Of a stretch of 9,036 bases of DNA, positions 1-5,153 are shown piece by piece. Source of the DNA: Cyanothece sp. UBA12306 (lineage in GTDB: Bacteria; Cyanobacteriota; Cyanobacteriia; Cyanobacteriales; Microcystaceae); contig DLXW01000283.1 in assembly GCA_003448685.1 (NCBI GenBank), forward strand, positions 27,027 to 36,062. Direction: 5' to 3'. The position numbers and the translations under genes were made by a program. The notes under the pieces are model-generated. The model was not told the DNA's origin. It worked only from the letters and a program-made list of their open reading frames with translations, and ran no database searches. Position 1 is the stretch's first letter. Each line of letters opens with the position of its first letter.

Positions 1-77
1 TAGTTGCTAGTTTAGGTAGGGGAGAATGTTACCGAGAGTTCTCTGATTATACTTTTGAGCTAAATTTAGCTTTTTAG
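1..77. other. Left edge: no gene seen; AGCTAAATTTAGCT palindrome
   Basis: The 77 bases past the propeller gene stop hold no coding frame I can support. A perfect 14-base palindrome (58-71) lies just after the minus-strand stop, with TTTTT (71-75) on the plus side. As a hairpin it keeps only about five base pairs, so it is at best a weak terminator. Confidence 0.4.
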
Positions 78-1802
78 CTAACTTTTCCAAATTCTAGATT
101 TAAGAGTTAAGCCAAGTCCCACAATTCCTAAAGCTAGTAAACTCCAAGGAGAAGACTTTTCTGGTACACTCTGAAACATATTTGGAGAAAGTTCGAATGT
201 CCGAATTGAATTATCGAGATCGCCAGCTAGGTAAATAGTATCATCCAAAAGCGTAACCCCCGTCATACTATAAGGTGGTGGGCCACCAGCAACACCGGTA
301 AGGCCAATAGGCAAATTGGCGGCTAAAATCTCACTTTTACCAGTATTAACGTCGATTGCCCTCAGACTTTGGCTACCAGTTTCAGCTACGACAGCGATTC
401 CATTAGAATGATAAGCTACGCCTTCAGGTTGTGATAAATCTGTGGCAATAATTTCAACCTCCCCAGTTAAAAGATTAATAATCGAAAGTCGATTAGCCAG
501 AAATTCAGTTACTAAAACATGATTAGCATCTATCACTGCAAGACCTGTTGGACAAAATAAATTGCTAGCAGCTGCTTGCCGATTATCCCCTTGTTCGTTG
601 AGAATATGGGTTACTTGTCCTAAACCACAGTCAGCGACCAAAATAGTACCATCTGCTAATTCTATTGCATCAAAAGGTGCAACAAAATCGCCATAAGTAT
701 TTAAGACAGAACTAGTATTGCGATCTAGACGTTGTACCGAGCCATCAAACCAACTGCTTGCTAATATATGGTCATTATTAACAGAAGTATTGATGGGAAA
801 TTGAGGCTGACCAGCAAAGTAAGGGATGGTCTGTTCTATTGCACCAGTATCCGTATTAATGATCCGATAAGAATAAGTATCAGCAACATAAAGTTGATTA
901 TCAAAAGCTGCAATTCCGTTAGGTAGTGTCAGTCCACTCCCTTCGATGACGTTACGAACCTCTTTAGTGTTCGTATTGATTTCATAAACTGAACTATCTA
1001 TGGTATGAGTGACGTAAAGCAGGTCACTAGAACTAAATGCCATAGTATCAAGACCTGGGGTAAGAGAAACAATTACCTCAGTTTGGCCAGTGTTGGTATC
1101 CACTTTTACAACTTGACCCGCAGCAGTATCCAATGCAAATAGCTCTCCTAAAGAGTTAAATTTAGCAGAAGTGGGACTCAATAAACCTGAAGCAACTGGT
1201 AGGGTATTTCCTGTGTCAACATCGATTTTAACAATTGCTCCACCAAATTGTATAGGACTATAAAGCAATCCATCTGGGCCAAAATCAAAAGAGTTCAAAA
1301 ATCCTGGATTGTTACTGATAAATCTTGGCGCTTGGACTCCTGTTGGGTCAATTTCATACAATCCATTACCTTGGGTTGTTAAACTTTGAGCAACAAAGAC
1401 ACGACCGTCATCCTTTTGGATAATGGGATTAACACCAGGTAAATTAGAAACAATTGTGCTAACTGTTTGGGTTGTGGGATCGAATTTCCTTACTTCTCCA
1501 CTGATGGTTGCTGTATATAGCATTTCACCGGTCGAAGTAAAAATAAAATCATCTCCTTGACCTTGGGGAGAACCAATAAATGTCTGAGACTGACCAGTGT
1601 TGATGTCGATATTATATAGGGTTTGTTCAGCGACACTTCCCACATAAAGTTGTCCAGCTGCATCAAAATTAATCCCATTAAGTCCCTTAAAAGGTGATGG
1701 AGGAACTAGAATGTTTGCATTAACTGCCCCACTATTGAGAAGAGCAAAACTACTAGTTAGGATTAGACCAACTTGTTGGCACTGATGAAGATAATTTTTC
1801 AT
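78..1802 (-). CDS. Secreted NHL/SMP-30-like beta-propeller protein with PEP-CTERM-type anchor
   Basis: This 574-residue protein is probably exported and held at the cell surface. Residues 1-29 form a signal peptide: a basic start, a hydrophobic core (VGLILTSSFALL) and a V-N-A cleavage site. About 510 residues of repeated blades follow, each carrying a strand of the form 'LYxIDxNTGxxxxI' (examples: LYNIDINTG, IVKIDVDTG, VVKVDTNTG, LRAIDVNTG). This is the pattern of NHL/SMP-30-type propellers. About ten blades are visible, more than one six- or seven-bladed propeller needs, so two propellers are likely. The C-terminus has VPEK at 546-549, a hydrophobic segment (about 553-567) and a basic tail (KSRIWKS). 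This is a PEP-CTERM sorting signal with PEP changed to PEK. Such signals are normally processed by an exosortase, which is not in this window. No Shine-Dalgarno sequence precedes the ATG. No catalytic activity can be assigned; a binding or scaffold role is inferred. Confidence 0.85.
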   Translation of the reverse strand: MKNYLHQCQQVGLILTSSFALLNSGAVNANILVPPSPFKGLNGINFDAAGQLYVGSVAEQTLYNIDINTGQSQTFIGSPQGQGDDFIFTSTGEMLYTATISGEVRKFDPTTQTVSTIVSNLPGVNPIIQKDDGRVFVAQSLTTQGNGLYEIDPTGVQAPRFISNNPGFLNSFDFGPDGLLYSPIQFGGAIVKIDVDTGNTLPVASGLLSPTSAKFNSLGELFALDTAAGQVVKVDTNTGQTEVIVSLTPGLDTMAFSSSDLLYVTHTIDSSVYEINTNTKEVRNVIEGSGLTLPNGIAAFDNQLYVADTYSYRIINTDTGAIEQTIPYFAGQPQFPINTSVNNDHILASSWFDGSVQRLDRNTSSVLNTYGDFVAPFDAIELADGTILVADCGLGQVTHILNEQGDNRQAAASNLFCPTGLAVIDANHVLVTEFLANRLSIINLLTGEVEIIATDLSQPEGVAYHSNGIAVVAETGSQSLRAIDVNTGKSEILAANLPIGLTGVAGGPPPYSMTGVTLLDDTIYLAGDLDNSIRTFELSPNMFQSVPEKSSPWSLLALGIVGLGLTLKSRIWKS

Positions 1803-1970
1803 TATTTAGATTAGAGGATTGTGACTCAAATGCCTTTAACAACAATAGGTTACCCAAAATTGACAAAAAATTAACATATTATTGCATGAAAATGATAAAT
1901 TTTCACAAAAAAAGCTAAAATTATAGTTTAAAACTTAAATTAGATGTAGTATTATGAATAAGAATGCACA

Positions 1971-2011
1971 TTATCAGTCGTAAAAATAGGATCTTTGTGA
2001 TCTACTGATAA
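1971..2011. repeat. 8-bp inverted repeat (TTATCAGT / ACTGATAA)
   Basis: TTATCAGT at 1971-1978 pairs perfectly with ACTGATAA at 2004-2011 across a 25-base spacer. The spacer contains two GATC sites. It lies directly next to the TTGGGTT palindrome and may belong to the same small mobile or repetitive element. Function is unknown. Confidence 0.5.
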
Positions 2012-2021
2012 TAGGGGTTGA

Positions 2022-2053
2022 TGTTGGGTTTCGTTTCCTTAACCCAACCTACA
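2022..2053. repeat. TTGGGTT palindrome, cyanobacterial dispersed-repeat type
   Basis: GTTGGGTT (2023-2030) and AACCCAAC (2041-2048) form a perfect 8-bp stem with a 10-base loop. Read on the minus strand it begins GTAGGTTGGGTT, continues with an A-rich loop and ends AACCCAAC. I recall this pattern as a frequent intergenic palindrome in cyanobacterial genomes; that is memory, not a search result. It starts 17 bases past the toxin stop codon, so its hairpin could help end or stabilise the toxin-antitoxin transcript. Confidence 0.6.
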
Positions 2054-2054
2054 G

Positions 2055-2062
2055 GCGATCGC
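2055..2062. repeat. HIP1 octamer GCGATCGC
   Basis: This is one of four exact HIP1 octamers in the window. The others are at 5226-5233 (in the oxidoreductase gene) and at 6733-6740 and 6938-6945 (both in folP). HIP1 is strongly over-represented in many cyanobacterial genomes, so it supports the taxonomic assignment. Confidence 0.85.
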
Positions 2063-2069
2063 ATCACAA

Positions 2070-2327
2070 TTAATAGTGAAATTTACACGAAATAATAACA
2101 ATCTCTTCATCAGAAACACGATAAACTAGGCGATGCTCTTTGGTAATTCGCCGTGACCATAATCGAGCTAACTCATATTTTAACGCTTCTGGTTTTCCTA
2201 ATCCAGAAAAAGGCTCTCTTTGAATATCTTTAATAAGGTTAACGATTTTAGTATAAATTTTTTTGTCTTCTACGGCCCATTGATTAAATTCCTCAAAACT
2301 TTGGGGTAGAAAAGCGACTTTTCTCAT
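2070..2327 (-). CDS. yoeB: YoeB/Txe-family mRNA interferase toxin
   Basis: This 85-residue protein matches the Txe/YoeB family (RelE superfamily) in length and motifs. YoeB toxins bind the ribosome and cut mRNA in the A site. The conserved core is present: GKPEALK (44-50), WSRRIT (57-62), EHRLVYRV (64-71) and the terminal FHY. The residues matching the E. coli catalytic set E46, R65 and H83 are E47, R66 and H84, so the toxin looks intact. Its ATG overlaps the antitoxin stop by four bases (ATGA on the minus strand). That arrangement points to translational coupling, with antitoxin made first as in yefM-yoeB. Expression probably depends on the antitoxin promoter, with autorepression by the complex inferred from the family. 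No frameshift or premature stop is seen. Confidence 0.93.
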   Translation of the reverse strand: MRKVAFLPQSFEEFNQWAVEDKKIYTKIVNLIKDIQREPFSGLGKPEALKYELARLWSRRITKEHRLVYRVSDEEIVIISCKFHY

Positions 2328-2557
2328 AGTTTTGTCGGATCTACGTAAATGTAGTTATCAGAATTTTTCAGAGATTTTATGGCTTCTTTAAGATGCTGAC
2401 GGTTAGCTTCTGTTGACAGCAGATAGTCAGTTTCATCCATTTCCGTTGGTTCTTTAATCAATAAAATGGCTTCAACTACTGTTCCTTCAGGTAAGTCGAG
2501 AGATGGCAAATCAAGTTTACCATCTTTGATAATTGTTTGATATTTTCGCGCATTCAT
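2324..2557 (-). CDS. Antitoxin: AbrB-like N-terminus with YefM-like toxin-binding tail
   Basis: With the ATG at 2557 the protein has 77 residues, normal for an antitoxin. Residues 5-34 (KYQTIIKDGKLDLP, then LPEGTVVEAILLI) resemble the short swapped-hairpin fold of AbrB/MazE-like DNA-binding domains, not the Phd/YefM fold. Residues 40-65 (MDETDYLLSTEANRQHLKEA onward) closely resemble the YefM segment that wraps and blocks YoeB. The end (YVDPTKL) runs into the toxin start with a four-base overlap. The frame stays open upstream, with a TTG at 2710 and an ATG at 2584 as other possible starts. I prefer 2557 because residues upstream match an unrelated exoprotein domain. No Shine-Dalgarno sequence marks any of these starts. 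Role as YoeB antitoxin and autorepressor is inferred from position and the tail. Confidence 0.82.
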   Translation of the reverse strand: MNARKYQTIIKDGKLDLPSLDLPEGTVVEAILLIKEPTEMDETDYLLSTEANRQHLKEAIKSLKNSDNYIYVDPTKL

Positions 2558-2836
2558 AAAAGTATTCTGAGCTTTACACTCTTTCATTTTAGTACAAAAA
2601 TCAATATTCACCTCATTATTGATGGTTAAATGTGTCATTTCTGTGGTGGTAGGAACAAATTGAATATTATAGGGAACAGTTTCGTCGCTTCTTTCTCCCC
2701 TTAACATCAAGAAATAAGTCCCATCATTAGGGAGAACATATTCAAAATCACTGTTTAAACTAACTTCTCTTAATTCTTGATTACTTGCGTTATAAAGATG
2801 CCAATTTGTATTAGGTGAATTTTCTTGATTATGTAA
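2558..2836 (-). pseudogene. Remnant of a PPC-like beta-sandwich exoprotein domain, fused in frame to the antitoxin
   Basis: Translated in the antitoxin frame, this stretch is open for 93 codons after a TAA at 2839-2837. It reads like a cyanobacterial pre-peptidase-C-like surface domain: 'NWHLYN', 'SLNSDFEYVLPNDGTYFLML', 'VPYNIQFVP', then a TTT-rich linker and 'LTINNEVN'. Repeats of the pattern 'W-x-L-Y ... LP-x-x-G-T-Y-x-L-x-L ... Y-x-I/F-x-F' occur at the ends of large secreted proteins. No ATG, signal peptide or other domain goes with it, and the stop at its left edge cuts it off. I therefore read it as a gene fragment left beside an inserted toxin-antitoxin cassette. A functional N-terminal extension starting at the TTG at 2710 is possible but less likely. 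Confidence 0.55.
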
Positions 2837-3008
2837 TTATTGCAGTCTAATGTAAACGTTTGTGTTAACTTTGTTGCTTTCTTCATACTTCTTCATATTT
2901 CTTCATATAATTGGACTTTGGAGAATCAAGCTAATAGCTGGTTTCAGAGATATCGTATTATATTAGATTTTTTATCCTAATTTTGACAACAATTTATCAA
3001 ATAATTAT
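2837..3008. other. Short AT-rich intergenic region
   Basis: This gap separates the glycosyltransferase stop from the exoprotein relic. It is AT-rich and holds the three-copy 10-bp repeat at 2879-2908. A 38-codon minus-strand frame starting at an ATG at 2891 is present, but it resembles nothing I know and partly lies over the relic in another frame. No terminator with a clear stem and T-run is seen. Confidence 0.4.
2879..2908. repeat. Three tandem copies of a 10-bp unit TTCTTCATAY
   Basis: Units at 2879-2888 (ending in C), 2889-2898 and 2899-2908 (both ending in T) are otherwise identical. The ten-base period equals about one DNA helical turn, so the copies would face the same side. It may be simple slippage or a binding array. 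No function can be assigned. Confidence 0.75.
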
Positions 3009-4001
3009 TTATTTGATGATTTTTCCCCAAACTTTTTTAAGGAATAATTGGGTCAATTTCCATTGTGTCAAGTTCGGAATTTTATGACAATCCTGAGGTT
3101 GATAATCAAAGAACAAGTTAATGTCATTTAAGATAATTTCTAAGCGTTTAATAATATTCTCTGTACGATACTCTGCTAAAAGTTGGTTAGACAAAGTTAA
3201 TTTTTCTGTAGTATTAATAGCTTTTAAAATTCTTTGGATATCATATTCTCTAGAATAACCGGCAATTTTATAACAATTAAACCCAGGATCTAAATAATCA
3301 GATAACCCTCCATTAACGCTAGAAAATACCTGACAACCACAAGCCAATGCTTCCATAGGTTGTAGTCCAAAACCTTCGCTTACCCTTTGCTGAGCCCAAT
3401 ATTGTGCCGAATCATAAATATATACTTTCGCTCGATTAAAAAGTTTAGCTAAATCTTCCACATACGAATCAATAAGTAGAACATTACAATGATTTTTTAA
3501 CTCAGGTATTAGGTCTTTTAATAAATATTCTGATGATTTTCTAGCCTGAACTAAAACATCAATGTCCCTTTCAATATTTAAGTTAGTAAACTGATCAGAA
3601 ATTTGATTAGGTAAATAATAAATCAAAGAATTAGGAGATTTTTGGCCCCAATAACCCATAGTATTCCGACTAACTGTTACAATAGGAATGTTGCTAGGTA
3701 ATTTAAAGCCATAACCCGCACTATGGGCATGATAAATAACATGGTAACTTTTTAATTTAATAGCAAGTTTAGCAACATCAAATCCCCAACTTATCACAAA
3801 AATCACATCATCTAAATCGGTTTTCTTGAGTAGATCATCAAGGAATAGGGTATTATTTTCCCGTTGTCGATAAGTAACAACTTCAGCTTGACAAACCTGT
3901 TTAGCAAGTTCCAAGGTTTTCAATTCGGTCCAAAGTCCACCACAGGCAAATCTTCCTCCCGTTCCAGGAACTAAAAAATATAGCTTTCTCATGGGGATCA
4001 T
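3009..4001 (-). CDS. GT4-like glycosyltransferase
   Basis: This 330-residue protein looks like a GT-B-fold glycosyltransferase of group 1 (GT4-like). Its clearest mark is the E-x7-E motif at E209 and E217 (EGFGLQPMEALACGCQVFSS), which in this family contacts the nucleotide-sugar donor. The N-terminal half starts with a beta strand and glycine-rich loop (LYFLVPGTGGRFACGG, 7-22), as expected for the acceptor domain. HAHSAG at 91-96 also fits the family. The following NGGLSDYL loop is typical after the E-x7-E helix. The length is slightly short for the family. Donor and acceptor cannot be told from sequence; polysaccharide or glycolipid synthesis is inferred. The first ATG (MIPMRK) and the one three codons later (MRK) are both possible starts, and neither has a good ribosome binding site. 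It stands alone, divergent from the recombinase-like gene. Confidence 0.82.
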   Translation of the reverse strand: MIPMRKLYFLVPGTGGRFACGGLWTELKTLELAKQVCQAEVVTYRQRENNTLFLDDLLKKTDLDDVIFVISWGFDVAKLAIKLKSYHVIYHAHSAGYGFKLPSNIPIVTVSRNTMGYWGQKSPNSLIYYLPNQISDQFTNLNIERDIDVLVQARKSSEYLLKDLIPELKNHCNVLLIDSYVEDLAKLFNRAKVYIYDSAQYWAQQRVSEGFGLQPMEALACGCQVFSSVNGGLSDYLDPGFNCYKIAGYSREYDIQRILKAINTTEKLTLSNQLLAEYRTENIIKRLEIILNDINLFFDYQPQDCHKIPNLTQWKLTQLFLKKVWGKIIK

Positions 4002-4333
4002 CTTGATTTAGTTATGTTTCTTCTAGGTAAGGGTAGCACGAGTAGTGATCATAATTAATTTGCTCAAAACAATAGATTCCGAAATTTTCACCATAATTCT
4101 TTACCAGAATTTTAGTCTTTTATGATTGGGTAGTTTTGAAGTTAGGGGAGAAAATGTATAGTATTTTCTCCCCTTGACACCATTTAAGTGACCAAAAAAA
4201 TACAGATTTTTACTGATGAAGTACCAAATTAAACATGATTAACTTGTAAAAAGTTGATGTGATCTTTATTCGAGATCATTGTCCATAACTTTAAGAATTA
4301 TTCTCAACCATGATCATATTTGAATGAAAAATC
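4002..4333. other. Divergent intergenic region (332 bases) with hairpins
   Basis: This gap lies between two divergently read genes, so it must hold promoters for both. It contains a small inverted repeat, AATCT-like arms AATTCT (4095-4100) and AGAATT (4106-4111), and the much stronger palindrome at 4145-4173, listed separately. A TTGACA at 4174-4179 directly after the palindrome could be a -35 element for the plus-strand gene, but no good -10 hexamer sits 16-18 bases on. No coding frame of note is seen. Confidence 0.5.
4145..4173. repeat. Perfect 11-bp palindrome with 7-base loop
   Basis: GGGGAGAAAAT (4145-4155) pairs perfectly with ATTTTCTCCCC (4163-4173) around the loop gtatagt. Neither side has a run of T, and both flanking genes are read away from it, so a terminator is unlikely. 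TTGACA follows at once at 4174-4179, which suggests an operator at a promoter, a 5' RNA hairpin, or the end of a degenerate mobile element. Confidence 0.75.
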
Positions 4334-4948
4334 ATGACCAAAGACCATCTAATCTCGATTAAAGAAGCGGCTGAACTTTTGGCCGTCAGCACTAAAACCA
4401 TTCGGCGATGGGAACAACAGGGTAAAATTAAAGCAATTAGGACGGCGGGTGGCCATCGCCGCTTTAATGTCAGTGAATTGCTAGGAACCCAGAATAGTGC
4501 CAAATTAACTATTGTTTACGCAAGAATAGGCAATCATCAATCGACTGAAGATTTAGAATCACAGATAACCATCCTACAAAGGTTTTGTCACGAAAACAAT
4601 TGGGATTCTCAAGTTATCAAAGATATTGGTGGTGGTATCAATAGCCATAACCCTGGTTTAGTCAGGTTGATCAAGCTAATTTGTTCTAAACAAGTTAAAC
4701 GGCTAATTTTAACCCATACTGATCGCCTACTTCGTATCGGGGCCGATTTGATTTTTACGCTTTGCGAAATTTTCGGCACTCAAGTTATGATTGTTAACAG
4801 TCCTGAAAATGCCTTAGTTGAGGAAGAACTGACAGAAGATTTCAACGAAATACTTACTGTCTTCAAATCTCGACTATACGGGTCTCGTAATAGTAAAAAT
4901 TCCCAACTATTAGCAGATCTTCAAGAAATAGCTAGACGTTTGGGTTAA
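4334..4948 (+). CDS. IS607-type serine recombinase (TnpA-like) lacking the catalytic serine
   Basis: This 204-residue protein has the two-part layout of IS607-family TnpA. Residues 8-44 are a MerR-type helix-turn-helix (SIKEAAELLAVSTKTIRRWE, then GGHRRF). Residues 58 to about 190 are a serine-resolvase catalytic domain with YARI, DLESQ (73-77), the THTDRLLR motif (127-134) and the family ending ITVF-like 'ILTVFKSRLYGSRN'. Compared with the family pattern 'YARVS', the nucleophilic serine is glycine (G66, codon GGC at 4529-4531), while R64, D130, R131 and R134 remain. GGC differs from the serine codon AGC by one base. The frame is otherwise full length. Without the serine, strand cleavage should fail, so it may act only as a DNA-binding protein or be recently inactivated. 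No tnpB follows. The ATG is the first in frame after a stop at 4325-4327; no Shine-Dalgarno sequence is seen. Confidence 0.88.
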   Translation: MTKDHLISIKEAAELLAVSTKTIRRWEQQGKIKAIRTAGGHRRFNVSELLGTQNSAKLTIVYARIGNHQSTEDLESQITILQRFCHENNWDSQVIKDIGGGINSHNPGLVRLIKLICSKQVKRLILTHTDRLLRIGADLIFTLCEIFGTQVMIVNSPENALVEEELTEDFNEILTVFKSRLYGSRNSKNSQLLADLQEIARRLG

Positions 4949-4975
4949 AAAAAAACTTTTGAGTTAAGGATTTTT

Positions 4976-5000
4976 TATTAAAAGAAAACAGCTTTTAATA
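4976..5000 (+). terminator. AT-rich stem-loop after the recombinase-like gene, possible terminator
   Basis: TATTAAAAG (4976-4984) and CTTTTAATA (4992-5000) form a perfect 9-bp stem with a 7-base loop, 27 bases after the stop codon. A loosely T-rich stretch follows from 5007 on, but no uninterrupted T-run. The stem is almost all A-T, so strength as a terminator is doubtful. Confidence 0.4.
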
Positions 5001-5057
5001 TCCTGACTTTATTTGATTTTTAGACAACTTTTTGAACAGATGTGATCAATCTAACTT

Positions 5058-5089
5058 TTGTTGAGGTGAGCGAATGTTCTCCTCAACAA
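5058..5089 (+). repeat. Inverted repeat TTGTTGAGG / CCTCAACAA
   Basis: TTGTTGAGG (5058-5066) pairs perfectly with CCTCAACAA (5081-5089) across 14 bases. It lies between two co-directional genes, 65 bases before the oxidoreductase ATG. It may be a second terminator hairpin for the recombinase-like gene or an operator for the oxidoreductase gene; no T-run follows. Confidence 0.5.
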
Positions 5090-5110
5090 GTTAATAATTT
5101 GATTTGAAGT

Positions 5111-5153
5111 TATAATTTAAGTTGATCAATATAATCTTTAGTTTGTTCAACTT
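5111..5153 (+). promoter_or_regulatory. Putative oxidoreductase promoter: two TATAAT hexamers and an inverted repeat at the ATG
   Basis: Two exact TATAAT hexamers occur at 5111-5116 and 5130-5135, upstream of the ATG at 5154. Neither has a good TTGACA-like -35 at 16-18 bases. AAGTTGA (5119-5125) and TCAACTT (5147-5153) form a perfect inverted repeat that encloses the second hexamer and ends at the base before the ATG. If 5130-5135 is the -10, a protein on this repeat would block initiation, or the transcript would be almost leaderless. No Shine-Dalgarno sequence is present. Confidence 0.4.

Larger units (their letters stand above)
1803..2069. other. Intergenic region with inverted repeats and a HIP1 site
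   Basis: This AT-rich gap lies between the start of the propeller gene and the stop of the toxin gene. I see no credible coding frame. It must hold the promoter of the propeller gene, but no convincing -35/-10 pair stands out on the minus strand. The half nearer the toxin gene (1971-2062) holds two inverted repeats and a HIP1 octamer, listed separately. Confidence 0.6.

Noticed and set aside
1490..1678. Minus-strand open frame of 62 codons
   Set aside because: It lies wholly inside the propeller gene in another frame of the same strand and its translation resembles no protein; the propeller repeats explain the region.
2833..2891. Small minus-strand frame starting MKKATKLTQ
   Set aside because: It has no recognisable family, overlaps the relic in a different frame and begins inside the tandem repeat, so it is not called as a gene.
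4291..4503. Minus-strand open frame of 70 codons opposite the recombinase-like gene
   Set aside because: It is antisense to the clear MerR-type helix-turn-helix coding sequence and has no recognisable motif.
4949..5153. Possible tnpB or transposon right end after the recombinase-like gene
   Set aside because: No TnpB-like coding sequence exists here; the oxidoreductase follows directly, so a complete IS607 element is not supported.
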